A stretch of 27,700 bases of DNA from an uncultured Collinsella sp. (GTDB taxonomy: Bacteria > Actinomycetota > Coriobacteriia > Coriobacteriales > Coriobacteriaceae): positions 1 through 27,700 of the forward strand of contig CATYZI010000029.1 of NCBI GenBank assembly GCA_958415625.1, in the 5' to 3' direction. The notes under the pieces are model-generated. The model had not been told where the DNA came from. It was given only the letters and a program-made list of their open reading frames with translations, and did not search any database. This document shows positions 7,199-15,063 of the stretch, in pieces. Position 1 is the first letter of the stretch. Every line of letters starts with the position of its first letter. The position numbers and the translations under genes are program-made.

Positions 7199-8866
7199 CT
7201 ACTCTTTATGGCTGCCACCTCCCCGCTTGACCAGGAGCGCGACCACGATGAGCGCGGCTCCGGCGACCGCTGCGGCGGCCGCGGCGTACATTGCCATATC
7301 GCCAGTCGAGGGCATAAAGCCTCCGGTGGTAATGCTAGGGGGTGTGCCGGTGGGCGTGTTGATGAGCGACGCCTCCAGGCTGCCCGTCGACCCGTCCGCG
7401 CTATCGGCGCGCAGGGGCGACTCGACCGTGATGGTGAGCTTGGGCTTGGCGGCGGCCACCTGGTCGACGTCCAGACCCTCGGCCTTGACCGTCACGGAGC
7501 GCGTGCCCTCAAAGGCGGTGTAGCCCTTGGGTGCCTTGAGCTCGCGGACCTCCAGCTTGCCTGAGTCCACGCCCGACACGGCCACACGGCCGTCCTCGCC
7601 CGTGGTGACGGTGGCCTTGCCCTCTGTATCCCACGTGCCGTCGGCCGCTAGCGTGCGGCCGCGGTCGTCGGCGATGCTCAGGACCGCCCCGGCAAGCGGC
7701 TTGTCGCCGTCGCTGCCGCGCTTGGTGAGTGCGAGATCCCAGGTGTAGGCGCACGCATCGTCGCTCGGCGTGCGGTTGAAGCTCGCGTCGCCGGACTGGT
7801 CGGCAAAGGGAGAGCGCGGGTAGCGCAGGTAGACCTCGTTGGGGTTGCCCTTCGCGATGCCGTGGTTGCACGCGCTGTTGAGCGGCGCATTGTACACGGC
7901 GACCACGCGGGCGCCCGCGGTGAAGGCGTCGACCCCGCCGAGCGCGGCGATAAGGTCACCGGTGCGCACGGTGAAGGTTCCGTCCGCCGCTACCTTGGTG
8001 GCGCACTGGGCCGTGATATCGGTCCAGCCCTGCGTGGGCTCGGTGCCGGCGCGCCCGTCCTTACCGGCCGAGACGGCGTCAAAGCCGCCGTCCGCGCCCG
8101 CCGCCACGTACACATGCATGCTCGCGGCCACCTTGGAGGGGTCGAGCCCCGCGCTCATGGTGTCAACGAACCGCACCGTATAGGTGTCGTAGGCGGTAAG
8201 ACCCGCCGGGACCGTGGCAGAGAGGCGCCAGTACAGGTTGTCGGCGACCGTGGCGTCGGCGGCCTTTTGCCAGGCAGCGGTGCTGTCCTCCAGCACGTGC
8301 TTTTGGACCTTGGGCGTCGCGGCCTTGGGCTTGACGGTGACGGCGCTGCCGCCCACCAGGGCCATGATCGGCGCGGTGCCGGCCTCGTTCTGGGCGATGG
8401 CGCTGTCGTCGGCGACGATGAGCCAGTATCCGCTGGACAGCTTGGCCGCCGTGCCCGCGTTAAGGGGCACGGGCACGGCGCCGGAGCTCCGGAGGGAACG
8501 AGCGAGCTGTGCGCTCAGCGCGCTCGTAAGGTGGGAATCGGCGTTGAGCCACTCGGCAGCTTCCTGCGCGGTGATCTGGGAATTGGGCATGCCGGCGCTA
8601 TGCAGCACAGGCAGGACAGCGTCGCGCGCGGCGTCGCTTGCCCAAGCGAGGTCGGTGGCGATCTTAGCGTCGCTGTCGCCGTCGACGACATTGGCGCTAA
8701 AGATCTGGTAGGCATCGTAGCTGCTCGCTACGGTGCCGCTCACCGTGATGGAACCGGTCGAGGTCGGCACGGCCTGCGCGGAAGCGGGGAACACAACCGC
8801 GCAGGTACCGATCAAGAGGGCAAGCAGCGCAAACAAGATCGGGAAGGAGCTAACTTTCTTATTCAC
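7199..8866 (-). CDS. Second sortase-anchored pilin (MPSTG sorting signal)
   Basis: 555 residues from a GTG start at 8864-8866. That start has GGGAGG about 7-9 bases upstream and overlaps the adhesin stop by 8 bases; the open frame extends upstream to 8947, but that part has no signal peptide and overlaps the adhesin. The protein has a signal peptide cut near A30-A32, a pilin-like N-domain whose AYQIFSANVVDGDSDAKIA run resembles the first pilin, and a pilin-motif lysine in GGSAVTVKPK (K179/K181). The middle domain ends NPNEVYLRYPRSP, and a Cna-B-like domain follows (about 373-460, E442 in EVRELKAPKGY). The sorting signal MPSTG (518-522), a helix and a KRGGGSHKE tail come last. Met replaces Leu in the sorting motif. 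It could be a minor or an alternative backbone subunit. GC content is clearly higher than in both flanking pilus genes. Confidence 0.85.
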   Translation of the reverse strand: MNKKVSSFPILFALLALLIGTCAVVFPASAQAVPTSTGSITVSGTVASSYDAYQIFSANVVDGDSDAKIATDLAWASDAARDAVLPVLHSAGMPNSQITAQEAAEWLNADSHLTSALSAQLARSLRSSGAVPVPLNAGTAAKLSSGYWLIVADDSAIAQNEAGTAPIMALVGGSAVTVKPKAATPKVQKHVLEDSTAAWQKAADATVADNLYWRLSATVPAGLTAYDTYTVRFVDTMSAGLDPSKVAASMHVYVAAGADGGFDAVSAGKDGRAGTEPTQGWTDITAQCATKVAADGTFTVRTGDLIAALGGVDAFTAGARVVAVYNAPLNSACNHGIAKGNPNEVYLRYPRSPFADQSGDASFNRTPSDDACAYTWDLALTKRGSDGDKPLAGAVLSIADDRGRTLAADGTWDTEGKATVTTGEDGRVAVSGVDSGKLEVRELKAPKGYTAFEGTRSVTVKAEGLDVDQVAAAKPKLTITVESPLRADSADGSTGSLEASLINTPTGTPPSITTGGFMPSTGDMAMYAAAAAAVAGAALIVVALLVKRGGGSHKE

Positions 8867-11800
8867 GACGCTCACCTCCCTTCGCATTCGCCTTGCGACG
8901 AATGTGCATCCAGGCTGCAGCAGCGCAAAGCACCGCCGCGCCGGCAAGGTATGTCACAGTGACGCCCGACATACCGGAAAGAGGCAGAGTGGTGGAGTAG
9001 GTGTTGGTGAAGGTGGAGGCGGGAATGGCGTTGGGCGCGGCGTCCTTGCCGATGGTGTTACTCACGGTGTTGCCCATGTCGTCCTTCACCTGCGTGACCG
9101 TGGTGGAGGTGGTGAGGCCGGAGTACTTGCCAGCGTCGTCCAGCACGGTCTCCACTGTAACGGCAACCTGGTACTCGGCCTTGGAATAGCGAAGCTTTTC
9201 GACAGCGTCCGTGGCGGGCTCGACTTCCTTCACTGTGTAGGTATAAGTCTTAGCGCGAGTCGGATTCGAAGCGTCAATCGCGGCAAGATCGTCCTTGTCG
9301 AATGCGATCTCCCCAAATTTCGCCACGATGTCGTTGACCTTGGACTCGTCCGTAGGCGCAACGTGAATGGTCGTTTCGCCAGGCATCGGAGCCGCGGGGT
9401 CGGACGGCGTCGCCGTGATCTCGAAGTCGAACGAAACATAGTTGCCGTCAGCATCCTTCGGCCAATCCGTATTGCGAACAGACTTGGTTACCGGAATCTG
9501 CACGGACGTAGTGGCGAGAGTGTCGGAGACGTAGACGTTGCTCCCGTCAATCATCGGGCTCTTTCCCTTGGTCCACGTAATGGAACCGTCCGTGTTGGAC
9601 ACAGTGAACTCGTAGGTGTTCTTGTTCAGTTCGTAGCCAAACGGAGCCTGGGTCTCTGTGAGCGTGTATGTGCCCGGTAGCAAACCGGCCAATGTGAACT
9701 TGCCATCTTTGGCGTCGGTATGGGCCCAAGTGGTTTCGCCCGGAGTCGATTGGTCACTCACGGTCCAGGACTTCTCCTCGGTCGAGCCATCGGCAACCAG
9801 TTTCGCAAGCCTCCACTCGGAACCAGTCAACGGAGTGTGTTTTGTGTCGCCCTCCTCCACCTTGGTCCAAGACACCGTACCAGTGATCTTGGTGTTGGAG
9901 ATGGCGCCCGTGGTGTTAGAAGAGTCGAACGGAACATGGTTCCCGTTCTCATCCACATAACCCTGGACATAGTTGACCGTCTCACCAGCATTGTTCATGA
10001 TGGCGTAGTAGATGGTCTCGGACTTCTGGTAACCAGCCGGAGCAGTCACCTCTTTGATGTAATAGATGAATGCCGGGTTAGAATCCGAGATCCCCGCACT
10101 CGTATCGGCCTTCTGGTTCAAATAGCTGAACTGAAGCTCGCCATCAATAGAAGCGTAATCGTTGGTACCGCCATCGGTCACCGTCACGATTGCATTCGTA
10201 CCATCAACGGCATCTTTTACGGAGCCGTACACCGCCCATGCCGAGTGGGCAAGCAGTGTAGAATCGCTAGCGTCGACCTTGCTCCATGCAATGGAAGAAC
10301 CGTCCGGTGTATACGAGCCGGACCACGGGAAGTTGTGCCGCTCCTGATCCATATCAATGACGGAAGACGATTTACCCTCGATATTTGTGAAGTCGTACGC
10401 GACCTTAGGGTTGTTCATCATGAAGTCTTCGCCCACGTACACACGACCGTTGGTGGTCACATGGTCGTCGAAGCTTCCGTTGGGAACGAGAATCGATCCG
10501 AGCATAGCAGCGGCGGGGTCATCGTCGGTCCACTTGGCACCGTTGTCTGTGCCACCGTATCCCCAGTCCGCGCGGTCCTCTCCCGCGATGCCGCCCCGAA
10601 TGGTAAGGCTTTGCGTACCGACAAAGTTCCACATGACGGATTGAGAAGCCATCGCGTATGCCTCGCCCCACGGCTTGCCGGAATACTGAGTTTCGTAACC
10701 ACGCGAAATCTCGGTGCCGTTCCACCAAAAGCGCCAGCCATTGTGAAACTCAATATTCGAAGATCCGGTAACGTTCACAACAACCGAGGCGCCCTCGGGA
10801 ATGCCCTCGAATGCGAAATCAACGCCACGATAATACTCGTTGCTGTATGTATTGCTCAGCTGAGAAGCATCGATGGTGAACACCTGCTGCATAGAGGTGT
10901 TGTCACCCTTAAACGTGATAAGACGCTCGCTATTCTTGAATCGCTTACCTTTGAGCGACGTATCGGCGCAGTCCTCATTGATAGTCTTATCCGACCCATC
11001 AAACACCAGGCCATAGTTACAATCCGTCTTGTTGTACTTGTTGATGATGTAGCGGTTGTCCTTATCGCACGCCGGAGCAACACTGTAGCTCACTTCGCCC
11101 GTCCTCGCGAACGAATTCAGCTGCTTAGAGAGCGTGGTGAGATAGCCTGTCTCTCCGCTGTAATTCGAATAATCCTTGCCATTAATGTCGTTGAGGAAGT
11201 TGACTTGGTTGAACAGGGGGCTATCCTGAGCGCTTTCGCCCGCGTACCAATAACCCTGGGTTTTCACCACAGACTGGCGCCCGTTGTCATTATTCCAATA
11301 GGAATAGGTAATGGGACCGGCGATCTCTGCGGTGTAGTCATAGCCGTAGGGATCCTTTTTCGCCTTGCCGACCCAGGCACCCTTGCTCCAAGCACCAACC
11401 GTCGCAGTATCTGAGGTCTCTCCCCGACCGGTGTTCATGTTCTCAATCGAGCTGTTTATACCGGCGACCGCAAGCACCGTGCTTCCCTCACTGGGACGAA
11501 ACTGCGAGCCAAAGCCGACGGTGCCGAAACGGAAGCCATCGCCGTCCCAACTCCGCTTGATAGGATTCATGGCAAGCTTGCCACGGACCACGGTAAGGCC
11601 CTCCGCCTCAACGGCATATGAGCCAGTGGGGGCGTTCTTCGCATCAAGAGTCTTAGTGAGGCTCGGCTTACCACCAATGTACATGTCGCGGCCGACGTAG
11701 GTGGCCACGCCGGGATCGGGGGTGGAGACATCGATATTCGTACCGATACCGATAGACGTGGGCTTGTAGATGCCCTTGTTCACAGTGGTAGCCGCGCTCG

Positions 11801-12056
11801 CAGAGGCGGCGGCGCTATTCTGGTTTTCGGCATCCTCGCTGATGTTACCTACAGCAGCGGAGTCACTTGAGGAACCCCCCCCCATTACAGTTTTCTCGGT
11901 AGAAACTGTCTGGGTGCCGTTGGCGATGGCCTGCGAGATCGGGGGCATAACGAGCGACAGCACCAGACTCAAAACGGAAGCTCCGCACAAAACACCTGCT
12001 AGCACACGATGCGTCGCTTTATTGTTCTGCTTAGATTTATCTGAATTTGCTGTCAT
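8859..12056 (-). CDS. Large pilus tip/ancillary adhesin with choice-of-anchor-A-like head, LPLSG anchor
   Basis: 1065 residues. A signal peptide (hydrophobic 17-40) is followed by a Ser/Ala-rich low-complexity stretch to about 95. A large head (about 105-550) matches the choice-of-anchor-A pattern, including VMWNFVGTQSLTI and LGSILVPNGSFDDHVTTNG near 474-537. Two SpaA/Cna-B-like domains follow (about 588-695 with IKEVTAPAGY; about 725-835 with LTETQAPFGY), then an FctA/Spy0128-like isopeptide pilin domain (about 851-1022), LPLSG (1024-1028), a helix and a basic tail. The start is the ATG at 12054-12056 with GGAGGAGG about 5 bases upstream. It is first in the pilus operon. A nine-base G run at codons 58-61 makes the frame prone to slippage. 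Adhesive function is inferred from architecture; no ligand can be named. Confidence 0.88.
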   Translation of the reverse strand: MTANSDKSKQNNKATHRVLAGVLCGASVLSLVLSLVMPPISQAIANGTQTVSTEKTVMGGGSSSDSAAVGNISEDAENQNSAAASASAATTVNKGIYKPTSIGIGTNIDVSTPDPGVATYVGRDMYIGGKPSLTKTLDAKNAPTGSYAVEAEGLTVVRGKLAMNPIKRSWDGDGFRFGTVGFGSQFRPSEGSTVLAVAGINSSIENMNTGRGETSDTATVGAWSKGAWVGKAKKDPYGYDYTAEIAGPITYSYWNNDNGRQSVVKTQGYWYAGESAQDSPLFNQVNFLNDINGKDYSNYSGETGYLTTLSKQLNSFARTGEVSYSVAPACDKDNRYIINKYNKTDCNYGLVFDGSDKTINEDCADTSLKGKRFKNSERLITFKGDNTSMQQVFTIDASQLSNTYSNEYYRGVDFAFEGIPEGASVVVNVTGSSNIEFHNGWRFWWNGTEISRGYETQYSGKPWGEAYAMASQSVMWNFVGTQSLTIRGGIAGEDRADWGYGGTDNGAKWTDDDPAAAMLGSILVPNGSFDDHVTTNGRVYVGEDFMMNNPKVAYDFTNIEGKSSSVIDMDQERHNFPWSGSYTPDGSSIAWSKVDASDSTLLAHSAWAVYGSVKDAVDGTNAIVTVTDGGTNDYASIDGELQFSYLNQKADTSAGISDSNPAFIYYIKEVTAPAGYQKSETIYYAIMNNAGETVNYVQGYVDENGNHVPFDSSNTTGAISNTKITGTVSWTKVEEGDTKHTPLTGSEWRLAKLVADGSTEEKSWTVSDQSTPGETTWAHTDAKDGKFTLAGLLPGTYTLTETQAPFGYELNKNTYEFTVSNTDGSITWTKGKSPMIDGSNVYVSDTLATTSVQIPVTKSVRNTDWPKDADGNYVSFDFEITATPSDPAAPMPGETTIHVAPTDESKVNDIVAKFGEIAFDKDDLAAIDASNPTRAKTYTYTVKEVEPATDAVEKLRYSKAEYQVAVTVETVLDDAGKYSGLTTSTTVTQVKDDMGNTVSNTIGKDAAPNAIPASTFTNTYSTTLPLSGMSGVTVTYLAGAAVLCAAAAWMHIRRKANAKGGERRE
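11875..11883. repeat. G9 homopolymer (C9 on plus strand) inside adhesin gene
   Basis: Nine consecutive G on the coding strand encode the end of Met58 and Gly59-Gly61. Reading the flanks, ten G would lead to GGG TTC CTC AAG TGA, and eight G would lead to a TAG eleven codons after the ATG at codon 58. Only the present length (and changes by three) keeps the gene open. Confidence 0.85.
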
Positions 12057-12157
12057 CGATGCCTCCTCCCCAAGAGACCGCGATCTTGCTCTTTCACGAA
12101 TTAACCTTGAGCGCGCAACCTATAATTGCTCGCACTCAATATGCATATTATTACTCA

Positions 12158-12169
12158 TTGTTTAAACAA
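12158..12169. promoter_or_regulatory. Perfect palindrome TTGTTTAAACAA upstream of adhesin
   Basis: A perfect 12-bp palindrome lies about 102-113 bases before the adhesin ATG and overlaps a possible -10 box (TTTAAA). The sortase gene has the same sequence with one change at 4763-4774. It could be an operator of a pilus regulator not encoded here. Confidence 0.35.
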
Positions 12170-12416
12170 CGAAAAGCCCGATTCTATCAATTTCTTTTCT
12201 CAGAATCTTTTTTCTTGACATTTATTCAAATTATGCTGTGATATTCGATTTTTCAGTTTTGGAAAACAGCAGGTAGAACTGCTGGCAAATATAGAGAAAT
12301 GACACTCTGTTGTTATTTGTACAACATTTTGTTTTAACCTACTCAATCTGTGAACGGTCGATATTTGGCTGCGAGTGGTCGTTTGTTCACCGCGTCGATT
12401 CGCCTCGGAACAATAA

Positions 12417-12444
12417 GCGTCCCGGCAATCGGTTGCCGGGACGC
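12417..12444 (-). terminator. Strong hairpin, probable terminator of the HAD gene
   Basis: GCGTCCCGGCAA and TTGCCGGGACGC pair perfectly over 12 bp with a 4-nt loop. On the minus strand the tail is TTATTGTT, moderately T-rich. It lies about 60 bp past the HAD stop and separates that gene from the pilus operon. Confidence 0.55.
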
Positions 12445-12451
12445 CTGATCG

Positions 12452-12488
12452 AACCACCACAAAGGTGCCTGTCCCCTTCGTGGTGGTT
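12452..12488. repeat. Type B hairpin repeat, copy 2
   Basis: Arms AACCACCACAAA / TTCGTGGTGGTT (one mismatch) flank the 13-nt loop GGTGCCTGTCCCC. It lies 18 bp past the HAD phosphatase stop codon. Confidence 0.8.
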
Positions 12489-12506
12489 TTTGTCCAGCGC
12501 GCAGTA

Positions 12507-13328
12507 CTACAGCAGGTGCTCCTGGATAAAGATCGCGATGCCGTCTTCGTCGTTGCTCGCGGTCACAAAGTCGGCGGCGGCGCGGGTGGCGTCACTGCCG
12601 TTTGCCATGGCCACGCCCACGCCGGCGTCGGCCACCATGCAGGTGTCGTTATCGGCATCGCCAAACACGCAGATGTTCTGGAGCTCCATGTCGTTGAGCT
12701 CAGCCACGCGCACAAGGCCGCGCGTCTTGGACACGCGCGGATCCATGAACTCGTAAAGGCGCTGCGTGGTTTGCAGGGCGGCCGCCTTGACGGTGTCGTC
12801 GACGAACGTCGACGCTCGCTCGATGACCTGCGGCATCACCTCGGGCGCCATGGTAAACATCACCTTGGGTTGCGGCTCGCGCAAAAACTCGGCAAAATCG
12901 ACCACCTGGTAGGGCACGCCGTCGACGCGCGACAGGTGCTCGACGCACGCGTTGCTCTCGGGCACGTAGAACACGCCGTCTCGGGGGCAGACGGGCGTCG
13001 CCGGAAGGTCCGCCATGTGCTTGCAGATGCGCGCGATGGTCTCGCCCGGCAACGGGTGGCTCAGCTCGTTGATGCCGTGCGCGCGGTCGATGACCTCGGC
13101 GCCGCCACAGCCCACCATCACGTCCACCAGGCCCTCGATGCCCCAGAGCTCGTACATGGCCTCGGTCGCGTGGGCGTCGCGCCCGGTGCACAGGCCAAAG
13201 AGCACGCCGCGCTCGCGCAGGGCGCGGATGGCTGCCACGGTGCGCGGGGACACCGTGTGCTCGCTCGTGAGCAGCGTGCCGTCGATATCGCAGAACACGG
13301 CTTTGATGTGGCTGAAGGTGGTGTCCAT
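12507..13328 (-). CDS. Cof-type HAD-IIB family sugar/nucleotide phosphatase
   Basis: A soluble 273-residue haloacid-dehalogenase hydrolase. The motifs are in order: DIDGT with nucleophile D14 and acid/base D16, T48 in LCTGR, K201 in VSKTRG, and GDADND (223-228) for Mg2+ binding. The long insert between motifs II and III is the C2B cap that defines the IIB subfamily. The exact substrate cannot be read; relatives act on sugar phosphates, pyridoxal phosphate or flavin mononucleotide. The ATG at 13326-13328 has AGAAAGG about 5 bases upstream. It stands alone between hairpin repeats. A TTGACG/TATACC pair with a 19-bp spacer lies upstream. Confidence 0.92.
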   Translation of the reverse strand: MDTTFSHIKAVFCDIDGTLLTSEHTVSPRTVAAIRALRERGVLFGLCTGRDAHATEAMYELWGIEGLVDVMVGCGGAEVIDRAHGINELSHPLPGETIARICKHMADLPATPVCPRDGVFYVPESNACVEHLSRVDGVPYQVVDFAEFLREPQPKVMFTMAPEVMPQVIERASTFVDDTVKAAALQTTQRLYEFMDPRVSKTRGLVRVAELNDMELQNICVFGDADNDTCMVADAGVGVAMANGSDATRAAADFVTASNDEDGIAIFIQEHLL

Positions 13329-13383
13329 GGGGGCCTTTCTGGGTTGTGTGGCGGTGCTGTATGTGGTCGGAAATGGCGTACAT

Positions 13384-13414
13384 GGTATACCAAGGCGCAG
13401 GCGCAGCCCGTCAA
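13384..13414 (-). promoter_or_regulatory. Possible promoter of the HAD phosphatase gene
   Basis: On the minus strand TTGACG (13409-13414) is followed after 19 bases by TATACC (13384-13389), about 56-61 bases before the ATG. The -35 is good and the -10 fair, but the spacer is longer than usual. Confidence 0.35.
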
Positions 13415-13420
13415 AGCAAA

Positions 13421-13455
13421 AACCACCACAAAGGTGCCTGGCCCCTTTGTGGTGG
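13421..13455. repeat. Type B hairpin repeat, copy 3
   Basis: Arms CCACCACAAA / TTTGTGGTGG enclose the 13-nt loop GGTGCCTGGCCCC; the next GG/CC can also pair to give a 12-bp stem. It lies 5' of the HAD gene and 33 bp from type A copy 2. Confidence 0.82.
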
Positions 13456-13487
13456 CCGGATCCGCAGGGTGGCCTGGCCCGGGGCGC

Positions 13488-13552
13488 AAACCATCACAAC
13501 ATTCGACGTTTTTCGGCAAAATCGCGATTTTCATCGAATGTTGTGATGGTTT
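13488..13552. repeat. Type A 65-bp palindromic repeat, copy 2
   Basis: Perfect 19-bp arms AAACCATCACAACATTCGA and complement flank a 27-bp spacer holding the perfect palindrome AAAATCGCGATTTT. The right arm touches the stop codon of the MFS gene, so the element begins exactly where that reading frame ends. Confidence 0.9.
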
Positions 13553-14838
13553 TACTGCCTTGCGGCACGATCAAAATGCCGGCGTCCAAACAGCAGCAGC
13601 GCCGCAGGGACCGCCGTCACGACCATGCCAGCCCCCACGAGTGTCCGTTGTACGCCAAATGTTGCCGCCAGCCACGGGGCAATCGCCAGAGGGGCCACGC
13701 CGGCGAACATATTGCCAAAGCCCATGACCGAGTTCACACGGCCAAGCTGCTCGAGCGGTGCCGTCGTTTGCACGATGGTGTTATGGAGCGGGTTGACGAC
13801 GCCCCAGGCCACGCCTAGGGCAATCTGGCCGACAAGGGCTACGCCCACGTACGGCGTTCCCACGTAGAGCAGGCTTCCCAGGCCTACGGACATAAGTGCC
13901 ACGAGCAGCGTTTTGAGGCTGACGAAGCGCGGCGGCAAGCGGAGCGCGAGTACGGCGCCCAGCACCGCACCCACGCCGCAGGCCGACGAGAGCCAGCCCA
14001 TCCACTCGACACCGACGTGCAGGACATCGCGGTAGAAGAACGACTCCAGCGGATCGAAGGCTCCGTAGCCAAAGTTCGAAAGGAAGATGATGCAGAACAG
14101 CAGGGCGAGGACGCTGTTGGTGAAGACCGTCTTGATGCTGGTCGCGAAGGTGGTGCGGGCGGATGCGCTGGGGCTGGGGCCTTGGCTGGCAGTACTTGCC
14201 GTCGTACCGTTTTCCGCAGGATCGCTTTCGCGTGCAACGACGTGACCTGCTTGCGGCCTAAAGCCCCAACCGGCAATGAACGCCAGTACGGTAAAGAGCA
14301 TCATGAGCACGAACACCGCGCGTGACGATGTAGCCGCCGCGACAAAGCCGCCCAGTGTGGGGCCGACGATAATGCTCACGTTGGAGAACATGGTTATGGC
14401 AGAGTTAATGTCTTTGAGCTCGACGGGATCGTCGGTGAGGTACGCCGGATAGGACGTGGCAATGGGCTGGGCGAATCCCATCACAAAGCCCAGGAGTACC
14501 GCGCCGGCAAGGACCGTCTCGGTCGCGTCGCCAAAGGCGATGATCGCCGCGCCGGTTGCCAGCGCGCCGACGATGCTCAGCAGAAAATGGCGGCGCGGCC
14601 CCCAGGCGTCGAGCGCTGCACCGCCCGCAAAGGACCCCAGGATTACGAAGACGTTCATAAACAGGACGGCCAGCGACGTCACGACGACCGAAGCGCCGTC
14701 CGCATAGGTAAGTGTTCCGATGACGCCGATAAAATAACTGGTCTGAAACCCGGTGTAGATGAGAAAGCGCATTGCCACCAGGCGTTTAGCCTGCGCGGAC
14801 AGCGATGATTGAGGCTTTGAAAAAAGAGAGGCGAGCAT
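13552..14838 (-). CDS. Major facilitator superfamily transporter, likely exporter
   Basis: A 428-residue membrane protein with about 12 hydrophobic helices. The loop 2-3 motif is recognisable (GGAALDAWGPRR, the G-x-x-x-D-x-x-G-x-R pattern), and a charged, Ser/Thr-rich central loop (ARESDPAENGTTASTASQ) separates the two six-helix halves. The architecture fits the drug/siderophore-exporter type of MFS protein; the substrate is unknown. The frame is open upstream to 14877, but AAGGAG lies 5 bases before the ATG at codon 14 of that frame, giving the start MLASLFSK at 14838. The gene is flanked by hairpin repeats on both sides and is probably monocistronic. Confidence 0.85.
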   Translation of the reverse strand: MLASLFSKPQSSLSAQAKRLVAMRFLIYTGFQTSYFIGVIGTLTYADGASVVVTSLAVLFMNVFVILGSFAGGAALDAWGPRRHFLLSIVGALATGAAIIAFGDATETVLAGAVLLGFVMGFAQPIATSYPAYLTDDPVELKDINSAITMFSNVSIIVGPTLGGFVAAATSSRAVFVLMMLFTVLAFIAGWGFRPQAGHVVARESDPAENGTTASTASQGPSPSASARTTFATSIKTVFTNSVLALLFCIIFLSNFGYGAFDPLESFFYRDVLHVGVEWMGWLSSACGVGAVLGAVLALRLPPRFVSLKTLLVALMSVGLGSLLYVGTPYVGVALVGQIALGVAWGVVNPLHNTIVQTTAPLEQLGRVNSVMGFGNMFAGVAPLAIAPWLAATFGVQRTLVGAGMVVTAVPAALLLFGRRHFDRAARQ

Positions 14839-15011
14839 GGAGACTCCTTGTTTCATACGAATACGGGCGGTGGGCATTCGCCACCGTCTATCGAATCAAT
14901 CAATCCGCATGAAACATTAAGACGCATCGAGCCCCTTCTCTCCGTTTTTCGCCCGTCATGAACTACTCGGTAGATTGTAAGGCATGTCCCAACCATCTAC
15001 CAAAGCAAAAT

Positions 15012-15044
15012 CCACCATAAAGGAGCCTGGCCCCTTTGTGGTGG
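15012..15044. repeat. Type B hairpin repeat, copy 4
   Basis: Arms CCACCATAAA / TTTGTGGTGG (one mismatch) flank the 13-nt loop GGAGCCTGGCCCC. It lies between the MFS start and the moaC-mobB stop, 20 bp from the related hairpin at 15064. Confidence 0.75.
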
Positions 15045-15063
15045 AAATGACGTTTGCCCAGAT

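Larger units (their letters stand above)
12057..12506. other. AT-rich control region of the pilus operon
   Basis: This 450-bp gap is far richer in A/T than the rest of the window between about 12090 and 12350, which suggests a control region for the minus-strand pilus operon. It contains the palindrome at 12158-12169, CAGCAG/CTGCTG arms at 12268-12285, a strong 12-bp hairpin at 12417-12444 and a type B repeat at 12452-12488. A minus-strand TTGATA followed 18 bases later by TTTAAA, inside the palindrome, is a possible promoter. I see no gene here. Confidence 0.5.

Noticed and set aside
8867..8947. Upstream extension of the second pilin
   Set aside because: It overlaps the adhesin's membrane anchor codons and would bury the signal peptide; the GTG at 8866 has a good ribosome site.
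9720..11414. 564-codon plus-strand frame opposite the adhesin
   Set aside because: The minus strand has a clear signal peptide, domains and sorting signal; the plus frame has no recognisable protein features.
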